Origin: Vibrio sp. SNU_ST1 | Lineage (GTDB): Bacteria; Pseudomonadota; Gammaproteobacteria; Enterobacterales; Vibrionaceae | Length of the DNA: 64,000 nucleotides | Direction: 5' to 3' | NCBI RefSeq assembly: GCF_030563405.1 | Contig: NZ_CP130749.1 | Location: 496,001 to 560,000 of the forward strand | Part shown: piece by piece, positions 18,988 through 28,108 of the stretch | How positions within the stretch are numbered: the stretch's first letter is position 1 | Layout: each line of letters opens with the position of its first letter | Translations under genes and position numbers: made by a program | Notes under the pieces: model-generated | Seen by the model: only the letters and a program-made list of their open reading frames with translations | Told to the model about the DNA's origin: nothing | Database searches by the model: none

Positions 18988-19487
18988 CTGTACATACATG
19001 AGATAATCGAATAAAGAATGTTTTGTCGCACTTCTTTCCTTAGGTTACATCAATAAGTGTTTAGTTGCATTTTGGTGTAATCTTGATCACAAAAATAGAT
19101 AATTGTTACTTTGAGTGTTTTTTGAGCTTTAATCCTATGAGTGGGGAATATTTACATAAATTTCAACGATTTTCGTCAACGAAAAGGTGGAGAGTGCATA
19201 GGTTTTGGTTATAATTGTGTTGATTGTCATTTGCACTGGAAAGGTGTTGTGTAAGGGCTTTGGTATGTGAATGACACACAAAATATGTTGTTTGTAAAAG
19301 CACATAAGGATTTGTGAATCAGTTGTTGGTTGTGGTGGGTGTATTTATTTATATAGATGCATATAAACATTATTTATGAGTATATAAATAATGTTTTTTT
19401 GTATCTGGATGACACTATTGCTACTTTGACGCTGATTTTTAATAAGAATAATTAATAAAATAACGCAACATCGGGGTAGTTTGCACC
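18988..19487. other. 500-bp AT-rich intergenic region upstream of LysR
   Basis: No frame of any length, no RNA gene and no clear repeat seen. It is very AT- and T-rich and includes GT-rich tracts around 19320-19350. It must hold the promoter of the LysR gene that borders the Tad locus. Confidence 0.5.
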
Positions 19488-20372
19488 ATGAAAAACGTCA
19501 ACAGGTCTATCGACGTCAAATATTTAAGAACATTTTCGCACGTTGCTAAACACAAAAGTTTTACAGCAGCCGCTGAGTCTTTATTTATGACCCAGCCCGC
19601 TGTATCTCAGCATATTAAAAAGATCGAAAGTACAATCGGGGCGAGTATTTTTGATAGGAAAGAGGGATTTTTACTCACTAAACACGGAAAAGTATTACTT
19701 GATTATGCAGACCAAACAATGTCTATGTACGAAAGATTGTTTGAAGATTTGGAAAAGGTTGAATTAAGAGATCAGTTCAATATAGCGATTTCTGAATCTT
19801 TTTGCTTTGATATGGTTGAGCGTGTAATCAATGAATTTCGAATGTTGAATAATATAGACTTGTCCATAAATAGCTTCACAAAATCCTCTTTATTAGATTC
19901 GTCTCGTTACGATTTAATTTTTACAATGGATAGGATTTCACAAGAAAATGGAAAATCGTATCAACTGAATACCGTGAACTATGTTATCGCGCATTCTAAT
20001 TCACTTGACCCGCATGAGTGTTATCCGCAGAGAGTTGTTTTTTGTAGCTCCCTTCCCAAATCTTATGTACAAGAGATTCTCAACGATTATAACATTGACT
20101 CAAATCATGTGACGAGTTGGGTGAAAACAAGTTCATGTCAATTCCTTAAAAATGAACTGGAAACGAATGGAACTATTTTAATATTTCCTGAATGGTCGAT
20201 ACGTCACAATAAATGCAAGACAATACCATTACGTCAAAAAGTAAACATGTACGTTTGGTGTAGTGATGAAATTTCACAAGAGTTAGAGGCGTTAGGTATC
20301 AAAGATAAGATTCAACAATTATTTCAAATCAGTGATATTTCTAGTCCTATATTAGAGCGCAATATTATGTAG
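19488..20372 (+). CDS. LysR-family regulator adjacent to the Tad locus
   Basis: 294 aa. The N-terminal HTH is clear (FTAAAESLFMTQPAVSQHIKKIE, residues ~25-50); the C-terminal effector domain is more divergent. GGGG lies 11 nt before the ATG. Its stop codon (20370-20372) directly abuts the stop of tadV on the other strand, with no spacer. By position it is the likely local regulator of the pilus genes, but no binding site can be named. Confidence 0.85.
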   Translation: MKNVNRSIDVKYLRTFSHVAKHKSFTAAAESLFMTQPAVSQHIKKIESTIGASIFDRKEGFLLTKHGKVLLDYADQTMSMYERLFEDLEKVELRDQFNIAISESFCFDMVERVINEFRMLNNIDLSINSFTKSSLLDSSRYDLIFTMDRISQENGKSYQLNTVNYVIAHSNSLDPHECYPQRVVFCSSLPKSYVQEILNDYNIDSNHVTSWVKTSSCQFLKNELETNGTILIFPEWSIRHNKCKTIPLRQKVNMYVWCSDEISQELEALGIKDKIQQLFQISDISSPILERNIM

Positions 20373-20831
20373 TCAGTTTGCTAAAATGGATATAGTGCTA
20401 AAAAAGAAACAGCTCACAGCAATAGGTATTCCGTAAGGAATGCCTTTTGTAAAGCTAGGTAATCCTCTTATCTTTCCTACGATGTACATAGCGAAAACCA
20501 AAAAGCCTCCTAGAAAACCTATACAAATCAATGTTATTGTAACTAAATTCGGCTGTATGCCAATGATTAAGGCACTGAGTAACTTTACATCTCCAGCTCC
20601 TATCACTTTTAGATACCAAAGTATAAAAAACACCACGAAACATAAAATCGCAATGGGTAGTGATGACATCAAGTAACCGTTATTTAACGCGACAATATTA
20701 CTAAATATCAAAGCTATTTTGTTTAGGTTGTTTGGGATTTTTCTATGCCAACCATCAAAGAAGAATACAAACGACAATATTAAAAAATTTGTTGATATTA
20801 ATACAATGTTAACTAATAAATCTATATTCAT
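20373..20831 (-). CDS. tadV: Tad prepilin peptidase (A24 family, TadV/CpaA)
   Basis: A 152-aa integral membrane protein with about five or six hydrophobic segments. It has the aspartic-protease GxGD motif (IGAGDVKLLSAL, residue ~75) and an upstream Asp in FFFDGWHRKIPN. It cleaves the leader of Flp and the TadE/TadF pseudopilins. Unlike many tad loci, it is transcribed divergently from flp, with a shared 210-bp promoter region. Confidence 0.92.
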   Translation of the reverse strand: MNIDLLVNIVLISTNFLILSFVFFFDGWHRKIPNNLNKIALIFSNIVALNNGYLMSSLPIAILCFVVFFILWYLKVIGAGDVKLLSALIIGIQPNLVTITLICIGFLGGFLVFAMYIVGKIRGLPSFTKGIPYGIPIAVSCFFFSTISILAN

Positions 20832-21041
20832 AGTTTGAGGGTATACTCAATAAATTTTCATTTCAACTGATGTTACGGTTATATTATTTATGGCTTTATA
20901 AAAATACCTTATCTCAATGCTCAATAAATTTGTGTTATGTGTCCATAATAACTATTAATTTGATGTATGTTTTTGTATCAGGTAAATTTTCCTCGCAATT
21001 TCAATTAGACCAATGGTCAACATACTTTTTATAGGATTATT
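20832..21041. promoter_or_regulatory. Divergent tadV / flp promoter region
   Basis: A 210-bp AT-rich spacer between divergent genes. It should contain the promoters of tadV and of the flp-led operon. No exact sigma motif is clear by eye. Confidence 0.45.
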
Positions 21042-21254
21042 ATGTACTACAAAACCTTAGCAAAAATGGCTGAACTTAAAATGAAGTTCGAAGATGATGT
21101 ACGCGGTGTTACCGCTGTGGAATATGCAATTATTGCTGTTGTAATGTCGGCTCTAGTATTAGCGGCATTTCAAACTGATGCGCTTAAAAATGCTATCACT
21201 GGTGCATTAACTAAAGTGACCACCAATTTGACTACAGCTACTACAGGCAAATAA
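21042..21254 (+). CDS. flp: Flp/Fap-type major pilin
   Basis: 70 aa. The Flp processing motif is visible (DVRGVTAVEYAIIAVVMSAL): cleavage after the Gly, with conserved Glu and Tyr following, then a hydrophobic helix. This is the structural subunit of the Tad pilus. It is first in the operon, with a hairpin terminator after it that should let pilin mRNA exceed that of the assembly genes. Confidence 0.95.
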   Translation: MYYKTLAKMAELKMKFEDDVRGVTAVEYAIIAVVMSALVLAAFQTDALKNAITGALTKVTTNLTTATTGK

Positions 21255-21278
21255 TCAGCCTCTAAGAATAATATATAA

Positions 21279-21300
21279 AGGGGCTTTTGCCCCTGTTTTA
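21279..21300 (+). terminator. Attenuating terminator after flp
   Basis: AGGGGC (21279-21284), loop TTTT and GCCCCT (21289-21294) are followed by GTTTTA. Located between flp and rcpC, it likely gives partial termination, since rcpC has little room for its own promoter. Confidence 0.7.
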
Positions 21301-21308
21301 GGCTTAAT

Positions 21309-22085
21309 ATGAACAGAATTATCATTCTCCTTCTTGTCGCTTTTTCTATTTTCTCTACATTGATTTATATCAATATGAACTATATGTCATCTGATGAAGA
21401 ACCACAGGAAGTTCAGCAGAAAGAAGAACCTAAGGTCAGTATTTTAGTCACTCAGAAAGCGATAAAACGTTCTCAACCGTTAACTCCTAATTTTTATGAT
21501 AAGAAGTTTGTCCATATATCTGATTTAGATGGTTATTACTACACGTTAGAAGACGATCTTATTGTTGAACCTGGTGCTCTTTTTAAAGATGACATCAGTG
21601 CAGGTACCTATATAACACAAAATATGATCTCTAACCCGGGTGACCGAGATTATATGTACCTGTCATTAAATGACGGTGAATTACCTTATTTTTATGAAGT
21701 AACTGGTATCGGAGTCGTACAAACCGCAACGCTTACCCCTGGTGATAAAGTGAGCTTCGTTTCCACAACCTCATCAAAATCAAATCTAGTTGAGAATGGA
21801 TATGGTGACATCGGTGATCTCGTTAGCCGAGTGATTATTAGTGGAGCTCGCGTGCTGCAGGTAATAAAAGGCAGTGAAGATACTGATTCAGAGGATGCCG
21901 AAGATAAAAAGTACAGTTTAGTTATTGCATTAAATATGCGCAGCGTTTTGAAACTCGAAATGGCTCAAAAAATCGGTGATGTGAATATCATTCCATCTGA
22001 AATCGAGAATCGCTATTTATCTATCCGCAGCAGTGACCTTTTAGAAACTCAGTTCGGTGTCAGAGAATTACGTGGTAAGGAATAA
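21309..22085 (+). CDS. rcpC: Tad pilus assembly protein RcpC/CpaB
   Basis: 258 aa. An N-terminal membrane anchor (IIILLLVAFSIFSTLIYINM) is followed by an acidic linker and an SAF-type domain (VSILVTQKAIKRSQPLTPNFY) found in CpaB/RcpC. The periplasmic protein works with the secretin at the outer-membrane gate. The C-terminal part is of the RcpC type. It precedes the secretin gene by one base. Confidence 0.9.
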   Translation: MNRIIILLLVAFSIFSTLIYINMNYMSSDEEPQEVQQKEEPKVSILVTQKAIKRSQPLTPNFYDKKFVHISDLDGYYYTLEDDLIVEPGALFKDDISAGTYITQNMISNPGDRDYMYLSLNDGELPYFYEVTGIGVVQTATLTPGDKVSFVSTTSSKSNLVENGYGDIGDLVSRVIISGARVLQVIKGSEDTDSEDAEDKKYSLVIALNMRSVLKLEMAQKIGDVNIIPSEIENRYLSIRSSDLLETQFGVRELRGKE

Positions 22086-22086
22086 C

Positions 22087-23412
22087 ATGACTTTGAAGAA
22101 GAAAAATATAGCCTTGCTATTGTGCGGGATTCTTTCTTGTCCATTACTCGCATCAGAATTAATGAATTTGGATCAAGGCGCTGCGAAAACCATTAATTTG
22201 AAGCGACAGATATCAACGGTATTTGTGGCGAATCAAGAAATAGCTGACTACAAAATTATCGATGAAAACAAGGTTGTGGTTTACGGCGTTGGCCAGGGTA
22301 CTACCTCAGTGATTGTTTATGACCGCGGTGGAAATGAAATTTACAATGCGGAATTGGTTGTCAATCAAAGCTTAAGACTTCTTAAGCAAACGCTCATCGC
22401 TCGATTCCCTGATGAAAGCGTTATGGTTTCCAATGTCGGTGACCAAGTGGTCTTAGACGGTATTGTCGGTAGCGAAGAGATTAAACAAAAGATCAATCGA
22501 CTTGTCGGCGAAATGTTGAAGAAAGATCGTCGTAGAACGGCTTACGAGCTAAAGGATGCTGATGGTGAAGCTTTAGACGAGCTAGAGTACACGGCACAAT
22601 ACAACTATGACCAAGTCATTAATAACCTGAAAGTTTTAACCACCGAACAGATCAACGTAAAGCTGACTGTGGCGGAAGTGTCGAGCTCTTTCCTTACTGA
22701 ATTAGGTGTGACTTACAGTGACAGTGGGGAGCCTGGGACTTTTGTGAATAAGCTCCTTGATTTTACGGCTCAAGATATCGTTTCTGTTATCTCCGCAAGT
22801 GGTGATGACAAAATCGGGCGGGTATTGGCCGAGCCCAACCTTTCTGTTATTTCGGGTGAGCAGGCCAGTTTCCTAGCAGGTGGCGAGATACCAATCGCTG
22901 TTCGAGATGAAGACGGGATTACCATCTCTTATAAAGAGTATGGAGTTAAGTTGGCCATGGTTGCAAAGGTCACGGATACAGAGAACATTCGTTTGACTCT
23001 TATTCCTGAAGTCAGTTCGATTGATGAATCAAACAAAACTACGACAGGTCTAATTTCTGTGCCTTCTTTGCGGACTCGACGAGCTCAAACAACAGTTCAT
23101 TTAAAAGACGGGCAAAGCTTTGTACTGGCGGGGCTACTTACGTCAGAAGAGCGTGAATCGTTAACCAAGATACCAATTCTGGGGGATATCCCAATCCTTG
23201 GAGCTCTATTTAGCCACACTTCTACGAACCGCTCCAAAACGGAATTAATCATTGTTGCGACTGTCAATCTCGTTGATCCCGTCGAGCAAGAACAAGTTAA
23301 GTTACCAAGCTTTAGACGTACCAGTGACCTAGAACGATTGCTAAGAATAGACCTCTCAGATCTCGATGAACCTGAGTTGGAAGACACGATTAACCAAGGA
23401 GGGTTCAACTAA
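22087..23412 (+). CDS. rcpA: Tad pilus secretin RcpA/CpaC
   Basis: About 441 aa from MTLKKKNIALLLCGILSCPLLA, a signal peptide; a longer frame overlaps rcpC. N-terminal pilus-assembly (BON-like) repeats precede the secretin core, with IGRVLAEPNLSVISGEQASFLAGGE and FVLAGLLTSEERES then IPILGDIPILGALF. It forms the outer-membrane channel for the Flp pilus. It is shorter than type II secretins, as usual for CpaC. Confidence 0.94.
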   Translation: MTLKKKNIALLLCGILSCPLLASELMNLDQGAAKTINLKRQISTVFVANQEIADYKIIDENKVVVYGVGQGTTSVIVYDRGGNEIYNAELVVNQSLRLLKQTLIARFPDESVMVSNVGDQVVLDGIVGSEEIKQKINRLVGEMLKKDRRRTAYELKDADGEALDELEYTAQYNYDQVINNLKVLTTEQINVKLTVAEVSSSFLTELGVTYSDSGEPGTFVNKLLDFTAQDIVSVISASGDDKIGRVLAEPNLSVISGEQASFLAGGEIPIAVRDEDGITISYKEYGVKLAMVAKVTDTENIRLTLIPEVSSIDESNKTTTGLISVPSLRTRRAQTTVHLKDGQSFVLAGLLTSEERESLTKIPILGDIPILGALFSHTSTNRSKTELIIVATVNLVDPVEQEQVKLPSFRRTSDLERLLRIDLSDLDEPELEDTINQGGFN

Positions 23413-23873
23413 TGAGATGGATCGTTATTACTTTAATAGTTTTTTTCACTTCTGCTTGTACTCATCTTGATACCAGTAACTCTAGTGTTATTGAACAATT
23501 AGAGGAACGCTTTGAATTTGACATGACGACTGATGAAGATTCGATGCCTCGTTCTGTGGCTTTTATTCGAGATCTCAACGTAAGAGAGCCAAAGGCGACG
23601 TTTTTGGTCAGATATAAGCCTGATGCGAGTGAGTTTGTCGCGAAGTTAAGCGATCGATTTAAGTCAGAGTCTATCTCTAAAGACAGATATAAAGTCGAGC
23701 TTGCCGATCATTACCAAGAAAAAAACATCCTAATCATAGGTCGATATGTCCGAATTAAAAGCAGTGACTGTGGAGTGATGGTGTTCTCGAAAAGGGAAGA
23801 TTATCAATTTGGTTGTAGCGTTGAGCATAACCGAAACATCAGCTTGGTTAACCCAATTAAGAAGGCGAAATAG
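23412..23873 (+). CDS. Tad-locus lipoprotein in the RcpB/CpaD position
   Basis: 153 aa, with an N-terminal hydrophobic stretch ending in TSAC, a plausible lipobox. Its ATG overlaps the rcpA TAA by one base. It lies between secretin and TadZ, where Aggregatibacter loci carry rcpB and Caulobacter carries cpaD. Sequence similarity to either is not obvious by eye, so the role as secretin pilotin or partner is inferred from position only. Confidence 0.75.
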   Translation: MRWIVITLIVFFTSACTHLDTSNSSVIEQLEERFEFDMTTDEDSMPRSVAFIRDLNVREPKATFLVRYKPDASEFVAKLSDRFKSESISKDRYKVELADHYQEKNILIIGRYVRIKSSDCGVMVFSKREDYQFGCSVEHNRNISLVNPIKKAK

Positions 23874-23875
23874 CT

Positions 23876-25069
23876 ATGGACTTGGATATCTTGTTTCGTA
23901 ATTCGTCTTCGAAAATGAAGTCGACAGTTGAGGCTACCGATCTCATTGTTTCAGACGATAGCGCCTTAACTGAATCGATTAATGATCTATACGCGATTGA
24001 AGGCTTTCCTAAACCACTTGAAGTCACCGATATTGATTTAGATGGCGTTTGGAATCAGTCAAATATCAAGCTTAATCATGTTGTACTTGATCTTCGCAGC
24101 GCATCTAACGTTATTGAGCAAGTATCCGAGATTTCGATTCGCCTAGATGTGAACATATCTTTGCTTGTTCTCTGCGATGTCGATTCTATAAAACTGCGTA
24201 ACCAAGTGCATTCTCTGGGTGCTACTTATGTCTTGTGGGATCCTGAACTTGATGCGTTACTCGCGGCATTAAAAGCGACGCAAGAAGGTGAAAGCACCGT
24301 TAAAAAAACGCGAGTAGCTAAACGTATATTAGTGTTAGGAACCAAAGGCGGCATTGGAGTATCTTACGTAAGTTCTGTGTTAGCACATTCCTTAGCAGAG
24401 CAAGCAAACCTAAAGACACTCCTGGTGGATCATGATTCTGGAGCGCTAAACAGCGACATTTATATTGGTGTAAAAGGTTTGAAAGCCAAGCACAATAGTA
24501 TCGACTTAAATCAGATCGATATCGACAGTGCGATAGCGAAAACCTATGTGCATGGCGTTAAAGAGAAACTTGATTATTTGGTTCTAGAGAAGAATGTTGC
24601 CTGTCTTTCTGATCACGCATCTACGCTGTACAACCTTTCGAGTCAACTAATTGATCAGTATAACTTTATTATCGATTCAGCGCCGCTGTCTTGCTACGAA
24701 GAGATGCACGATCAGGAGTTATCTGATAAGTATCACCGCATTTTTATTGTTTGCGAACCTTCGGTTTCTTCATTGCGTTCATACAACTCGTTGAAGAAGA
24801 AGATCGGTAAGTCTGAACACCAAGTTATTTTCAACCTGAATAGACCAGCGAAAGACTTCATGGTGACGCTCGCAAGCGCAAAAGAGAGGATCAAAGCCAA
24901 AGATAGCATTGATTTTATGTATGAGCCGTCACTTGAAAAAATAGTGGTGCAGCAGGGTATCAATGAGTTGCTTAAATCTAAGTCCTCGACTGCCGTTTTG
25001 AGTATGGTTGCCACGTTAACAGGCAAGAAAATTAAAACCAAATCACGTTTCAGTTTGTTTAGAAAATGA
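23876..25069 (+). CDS. tadZ: Tad localisation ATPase-like protein TadZ/CpaE
   Basis: 397 aa. An N-terminal receiver-like domain (residues ~1-130) is followed by a MinD/ParA fold. The P-loop reads GTKGGIGVSY (residue ~160): the deviant Walker Lys is kept, but the GK[ST] lysine is replaced by Val. TadZ proteins often carry altered P-loops and mark the pole for pilus assembly. The stop overlaps the tadA start by 4 bp (ATGA). Confidence 0.9.
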   Translation: MDLDILFRNSSSKMKSTVEATDLIVSDDSALTESINDLYAIEGFPKPLEVTDIDLDGVWNQSNIKLNHVVLDLRSASNVIEQVSEISIRLDVNISLLVLCDVDSIKLRNQVHSLGATYVLWDPELDALLAALKATQEGESTVKKTRVAKRILVLGTKGGIGVSYVSSVLAHSLAEQANLKTLLVDHDSGALNSDIYIGVKGLKAKHNSIDLNQIDIDSAIAKTYVHGVKEKLDYLVLEKNVACLSDHASTLYNLSSQLIDQYNFIIDSAPLSCYEEMHDQELSDKYHRIFIVCEPSVSSLRSYNSLKKKIGKSEHQVIFNLNRPAKDFMVTLASAKERIKAKDSIDFMYEPSLEKIVVQQGINELLKSKSSTAVLSMVATLTGKKIKTKSRFSLFRK

Positions 25070-26331
25070 ATCAATTAAAAGAAATTTACATCCAGCTTCG
25101 AGATGAAATCTTCGATGCTTTGGACGCCGCGACGCTTGTTGAAATCAGTAATCAAGAGTTAGAAGAACAGCTTAAGGATTCTGTCAATATATTGATCGAC
25201 AAGAAGCAATTGCAAGTCAGCTCTCTTAAGCGCGTTGATCTAGTTAAAGCATTACTCGATGAGTTGAAAGGTCTTGGGCCGCTGCAAGCTTTGGTCGATA
25301 ACGATGACATATCGGACATCATGATCAATGGGCCTTCCGATATCTTCATTGAAATCAATGGCAAAGTCGAGCAGTCACCCATTCAATTTGTTAATGAAAA
25401 GCAACTGAACACCATCGCTAAACGAATTGCTTCGAATGTAGGTCGTCGCATTGATGAATCGAAACCTCTTTGTGATGCTCGTTTGATGGATGGGAGTCGT
25501 GTAAATATTGTGATTCCACCGCTTGCAATAGATGGCACATCTATCTCTATTCGTAAGTTCAAAGAACAAAAAATTAGGCTTGAGAATCTAGCTGAGTTTG
25601 GTGCCATGTCTGTGGAAATGGCAAAGCTATTGTCCATAGCCAGTCACTGTAAGTGCAACATATTGATCTCTGGAGGTACGGGTTCAGGCAAAACGACATT
25701 GTTGAATGCGTTGTCTGGGTTCATTGGTGAAACGGAACGTATTGTTACCATTGAAGATGCTGCTGAGCTACAGCTTCAAAAGCCTCACATCGTTAGGCTT
25801 GAAACTCGACAAGCCAGCGTCGAAGGGACGGGAGAGATCACCGCGCGTGACCTTGTGATTAATGCCCTTCGTATGCGTCCCGACAGAATCATTGTAGGCG
25901 AATGTCGTGGTGGTGAAGCCTTTGAGATGCTTCAAGCCATGAATACTGGCCATGACGGATCTATGTCGACATTGCACGCTAACACACCTCGTGATGCCAT
26001 TGCTCGTACTGAGAGCATGGTAATGATGGCAACAGCCAGTCTGCCTATATCAGCAATACGTAGAACCATCGTTAGTGCAGTAGACCTTATTGTTCAAGTA
26101 AAGCGCCTCCACGATGGTAGCCGCAAGGTGATGTACATTTCTGAAATTATCGGGATGGAAGGGGATAGCGTGGTGATGGAAGACATTTTTCGTTATGAAG
26201 CTACTTCAAATTTCAAAGATGGAAAGATGGAAGGTGAGTTCAGAACACCCGGTTTATCGACTCGTTCTGTGATTTATGAACGCGCAAAATTCTTTGGTTT
26301 AGAACAAGCAGTGAAGGAGATATTTACATGA
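25066..26331 (+). CDS. tadA: Tad secretion ATPase TadA/CpaF
   Basis: 421 aa. Type II/IV secretion ATPase with Walker [16 protein letters not shown] (residue ~204), an Asp box [12 protein letters not shown], Walker [15 protein letters not shown] and His box [11 protein letters not shown]. It powers Flp polymerisation at the inner membrane together with TadB and TadC. Starts overlap by 4 bp on both sides, which suggests translational coupling. Confidence 0.96.
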   Translation: MNQLKEIYIQLRDEIFDALDAATLVEISNQELEEQLKDSVNILIDKKQLQVSSLKRVDLVKALLDELKGLGPLQALVDNDDISDIMINGPSDIFIEINGKVEQSPIQFVNEKQLNTIAKRIASNVGRRIDESKPLCDARLMDGSRVNIVIPPLAIDGTSISIRKFKEQKIRLENLAEFGAMSVEMAKLLSIASHCKCNILISGGTGSGKTTLLNALSGFIGETERIVTIEDAAELQLQKPHIVRLETRQASVEGTGEITARDLVINALRMRPDRIIVGECRGGEAFEMLQAMNTGHDGSMSTLHANTPRDAIARTESMVMMATASLPISAIRRTIVSAVDLIVQVKRLHDGSRKVMYISEIIGMEGDSVVMEDIFRYEATSNFKDGKMEGEFRTPGLSTRSVIYERAKFFGLEQAVKEIFT

Positions 26332-27242
26332 CCTTAATACTGATTGCTTCATGGAGCGCTTTGCTACTTTACTTCCTTATCCATCGCTCTCGTCAAAGCA
26401 AAAAATTGAGCAGCTTAATTGAGATGGAAGCTGAATTTGAAGGGGTTAAAGGTGTTCGTTCTGTTATTGATTCACAACAGTTTGAAGAGAGCTACAAAGC
26501 CCGGTTGAGGAAAAGTTACAAGAAGACCATCAAAGTATTTCAACCTAATATGTCTTTGAAGTTAATTCTATTTGCATCTGTGACAGCATCGGCAGTCTAT
26601 GCGGTCAATGAGTTCTTCTTGCGTCAGGATTATTTTGTTTGCTTACTCCTTGCTGAACCAATCTTGTTCTTTGTTTTTTACACAAAGTTAAAGCAAAGAC
26701 AGATGGACCGTTTCAAAACTAACTTCCCAGACGCATTGAACATTTTGAGCGGCGCTATTTCTTCTGGTCAAAGCATCATTCATGCGTTTGAGTACGTAGG
26801 TAAGCAGCTTGATAATGATGTGGGAAAAGAGTTCAAGCTTATGGCTGAGCGATTACTTATTGGTGAAGATCCTGATGATGTTCTTGAGCGTAGCAGCAAT
26901 ACTTTTCCTTATTTAGAGTATTTCTTTTTCGCTTCAACGATAAGAATCAACCTTGCTCGGGGTGGTCAGCTCAAAGATGTGATCAACAAAATTAATCGAC
27001 TTATGTTTGATTCTCGAGCCGTTGAAAAAAAGAAAAATGCATTGACCTCAGAAGCGCGAGCTTCTGCCAAAATTATCGCCTGTTTGCCCGTGATTTTTCT
27101 TATCATCCTGAAGTTTACAAGCCCTGAGAACTACAGCTTTGTTATGTTTGAGGAAGCGGGACAACCTATTTTTTATTACGTTCTAGTGAGCGAATTATTA
27201 GGTTTCTTTTGCATCTGGCTGATTTTGCGAGGTGTAAATTGA
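26328..27242 (+). CDS. tadB: Tad inner-membrane platform protein TadB
   Basis: 304 aa of the T2SSF fold. It has hydrophobic helices near the N terminus, at ~80-120 and at the C end, with the cytoplasmic helical block FPDALNILSGAISSGQSIIHA between. It pairs with TadC as a hetero-oligomeric platform. The start overlaps tadA, and the stop shares a base with tadC. Confidence 0.93.
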   Translation: MTLILIASWSALLLYFLIHRSRQSKKLSSLIEMEAEFEGVKGVRSVIDSQQFEESYKARLRKSYKKTIKVFQPNMSLKLILFASVTASAVYAVNEFFLRQDYFVCLLLAEPILFFVFYTKLKQRQMDRFKTNFPDALNILSGAISSGQSIIHAFEYVGKQLDNDVGKEFKLMAERLLIGEDPDDVLERSSNTFPYLEYFFFASTIRINLARGGQLKDVINKINRLMFDSRAVEKKKNALTSEARASAKIIACLPVIFLIILKFTSPENYSFVMFEEAGQPIFYYVLVSELLGFFCIWLILRGVN

Positions 27243-28108
27243 TGGACTTTGAAACTGCCATTGTTTGGAGTGTCATATTTATTATCTCTATGGTTCTAGC
27301 AACGTATTGCTTGCGTTTTTGGGATAACACGAGAGCAAATATAGAAACTAGAAAAATAATTGGTTCAACACGCGAAGAAAAAAAACGAACGGATTTATTT
27401 AAGGCTGTTTTGTCTCGGCTTAGTTTCAATAAGCATGAAACTAAGCGGAAGTTAGTCGCAGCTGGTTTTTACAATGACTTCCTTGCTGATGCTTACTATT
27501 TATTGAAAATAATCCCTTTTAGTATTTGCCTAGTATTAATTGGTCTTGACTTCTCTAACGGTAAAACCGAAGTAATATTTGCCTTACTGTATTTATTGGG
27601 GGCCTTATTAGCGTTTGTCATCGCGCCGGATTCTTATGTGTCTGCTCGAGGTAAAGCCAATATAAAGCACATCAGTTCAAGGTTACCTTTTTTACTCGAC
27701 CTTATGAATGTTTGTGTCCATACCGGCATGACTATTGAGTCTAGCTTAGAGTACTTGGCGAAAGAACTTCACTCAGTAGACAGTAACCTTGCTCATGTTG
27801 TGAGAGTGACTGTCGAACGCTCGCGCCTGGTGGGCCTTGAAAAGGCATTAGAAGAATTTTACGAACTCGTACCAACCAGTGAGTCACAAAGTTTCGTAAT
27901 GACCATGGTGCAGAGCCTCCAATTTGGCTCATCTGTTGGTCCCGTATTATCGACCTTAGCTACTGATATTCGAGAGCTAAACATGATGGATTTAGAAGAA
28001 CGAATTGGAAAGATGGGGGCAAAAATGTCAATCCCGCTTATCGCTTTTATCATGGTTCCTATTGTTGTGCTAATTGCTGCCCCTGGTATTTTGAGGATGT
28101 TGATGTGA
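27242..28108 (+). CDS. tadC: Tad inner-membrane platform protein TadC
   Basis: 288 aa from MDFETAIVWSVIFIISM. The longer frame at 27209 lies inside tadB and is not used. T2SSF-like domain: LPFLLDLMNVCVHTGMTIESSLEYLA, then a C-terminal hydrophobic helix (LIAFIMVPIVVLIAAPGIL). Second platform subunit next to TadA. Confidence 0.93.
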   Translation: MDFETAIVWSVIFIISMVLATYCLRFWDNTRANIETRKIIGSTREEKKRTDLFKAVLSRLSFNKHETKRKLVAAGFYNDFLADAYYLLKIIPFSICLVLIGLDFSNGKTEVIFALLYLLGALLAFVIAPDSYVSARGKANIKHISSRLPFLLDLMNVCVHTGMTIESSLEYLAKELHSVDSNLAHVVRVTVERSRLVGLEKALEEFYELVPTSESQSFVMTMVQSLQFGSSVGPVLSTLATDIRELNMMDLEERIGKMGAKMSIPLIAFIMVPIVVLIAAPGILRMLM

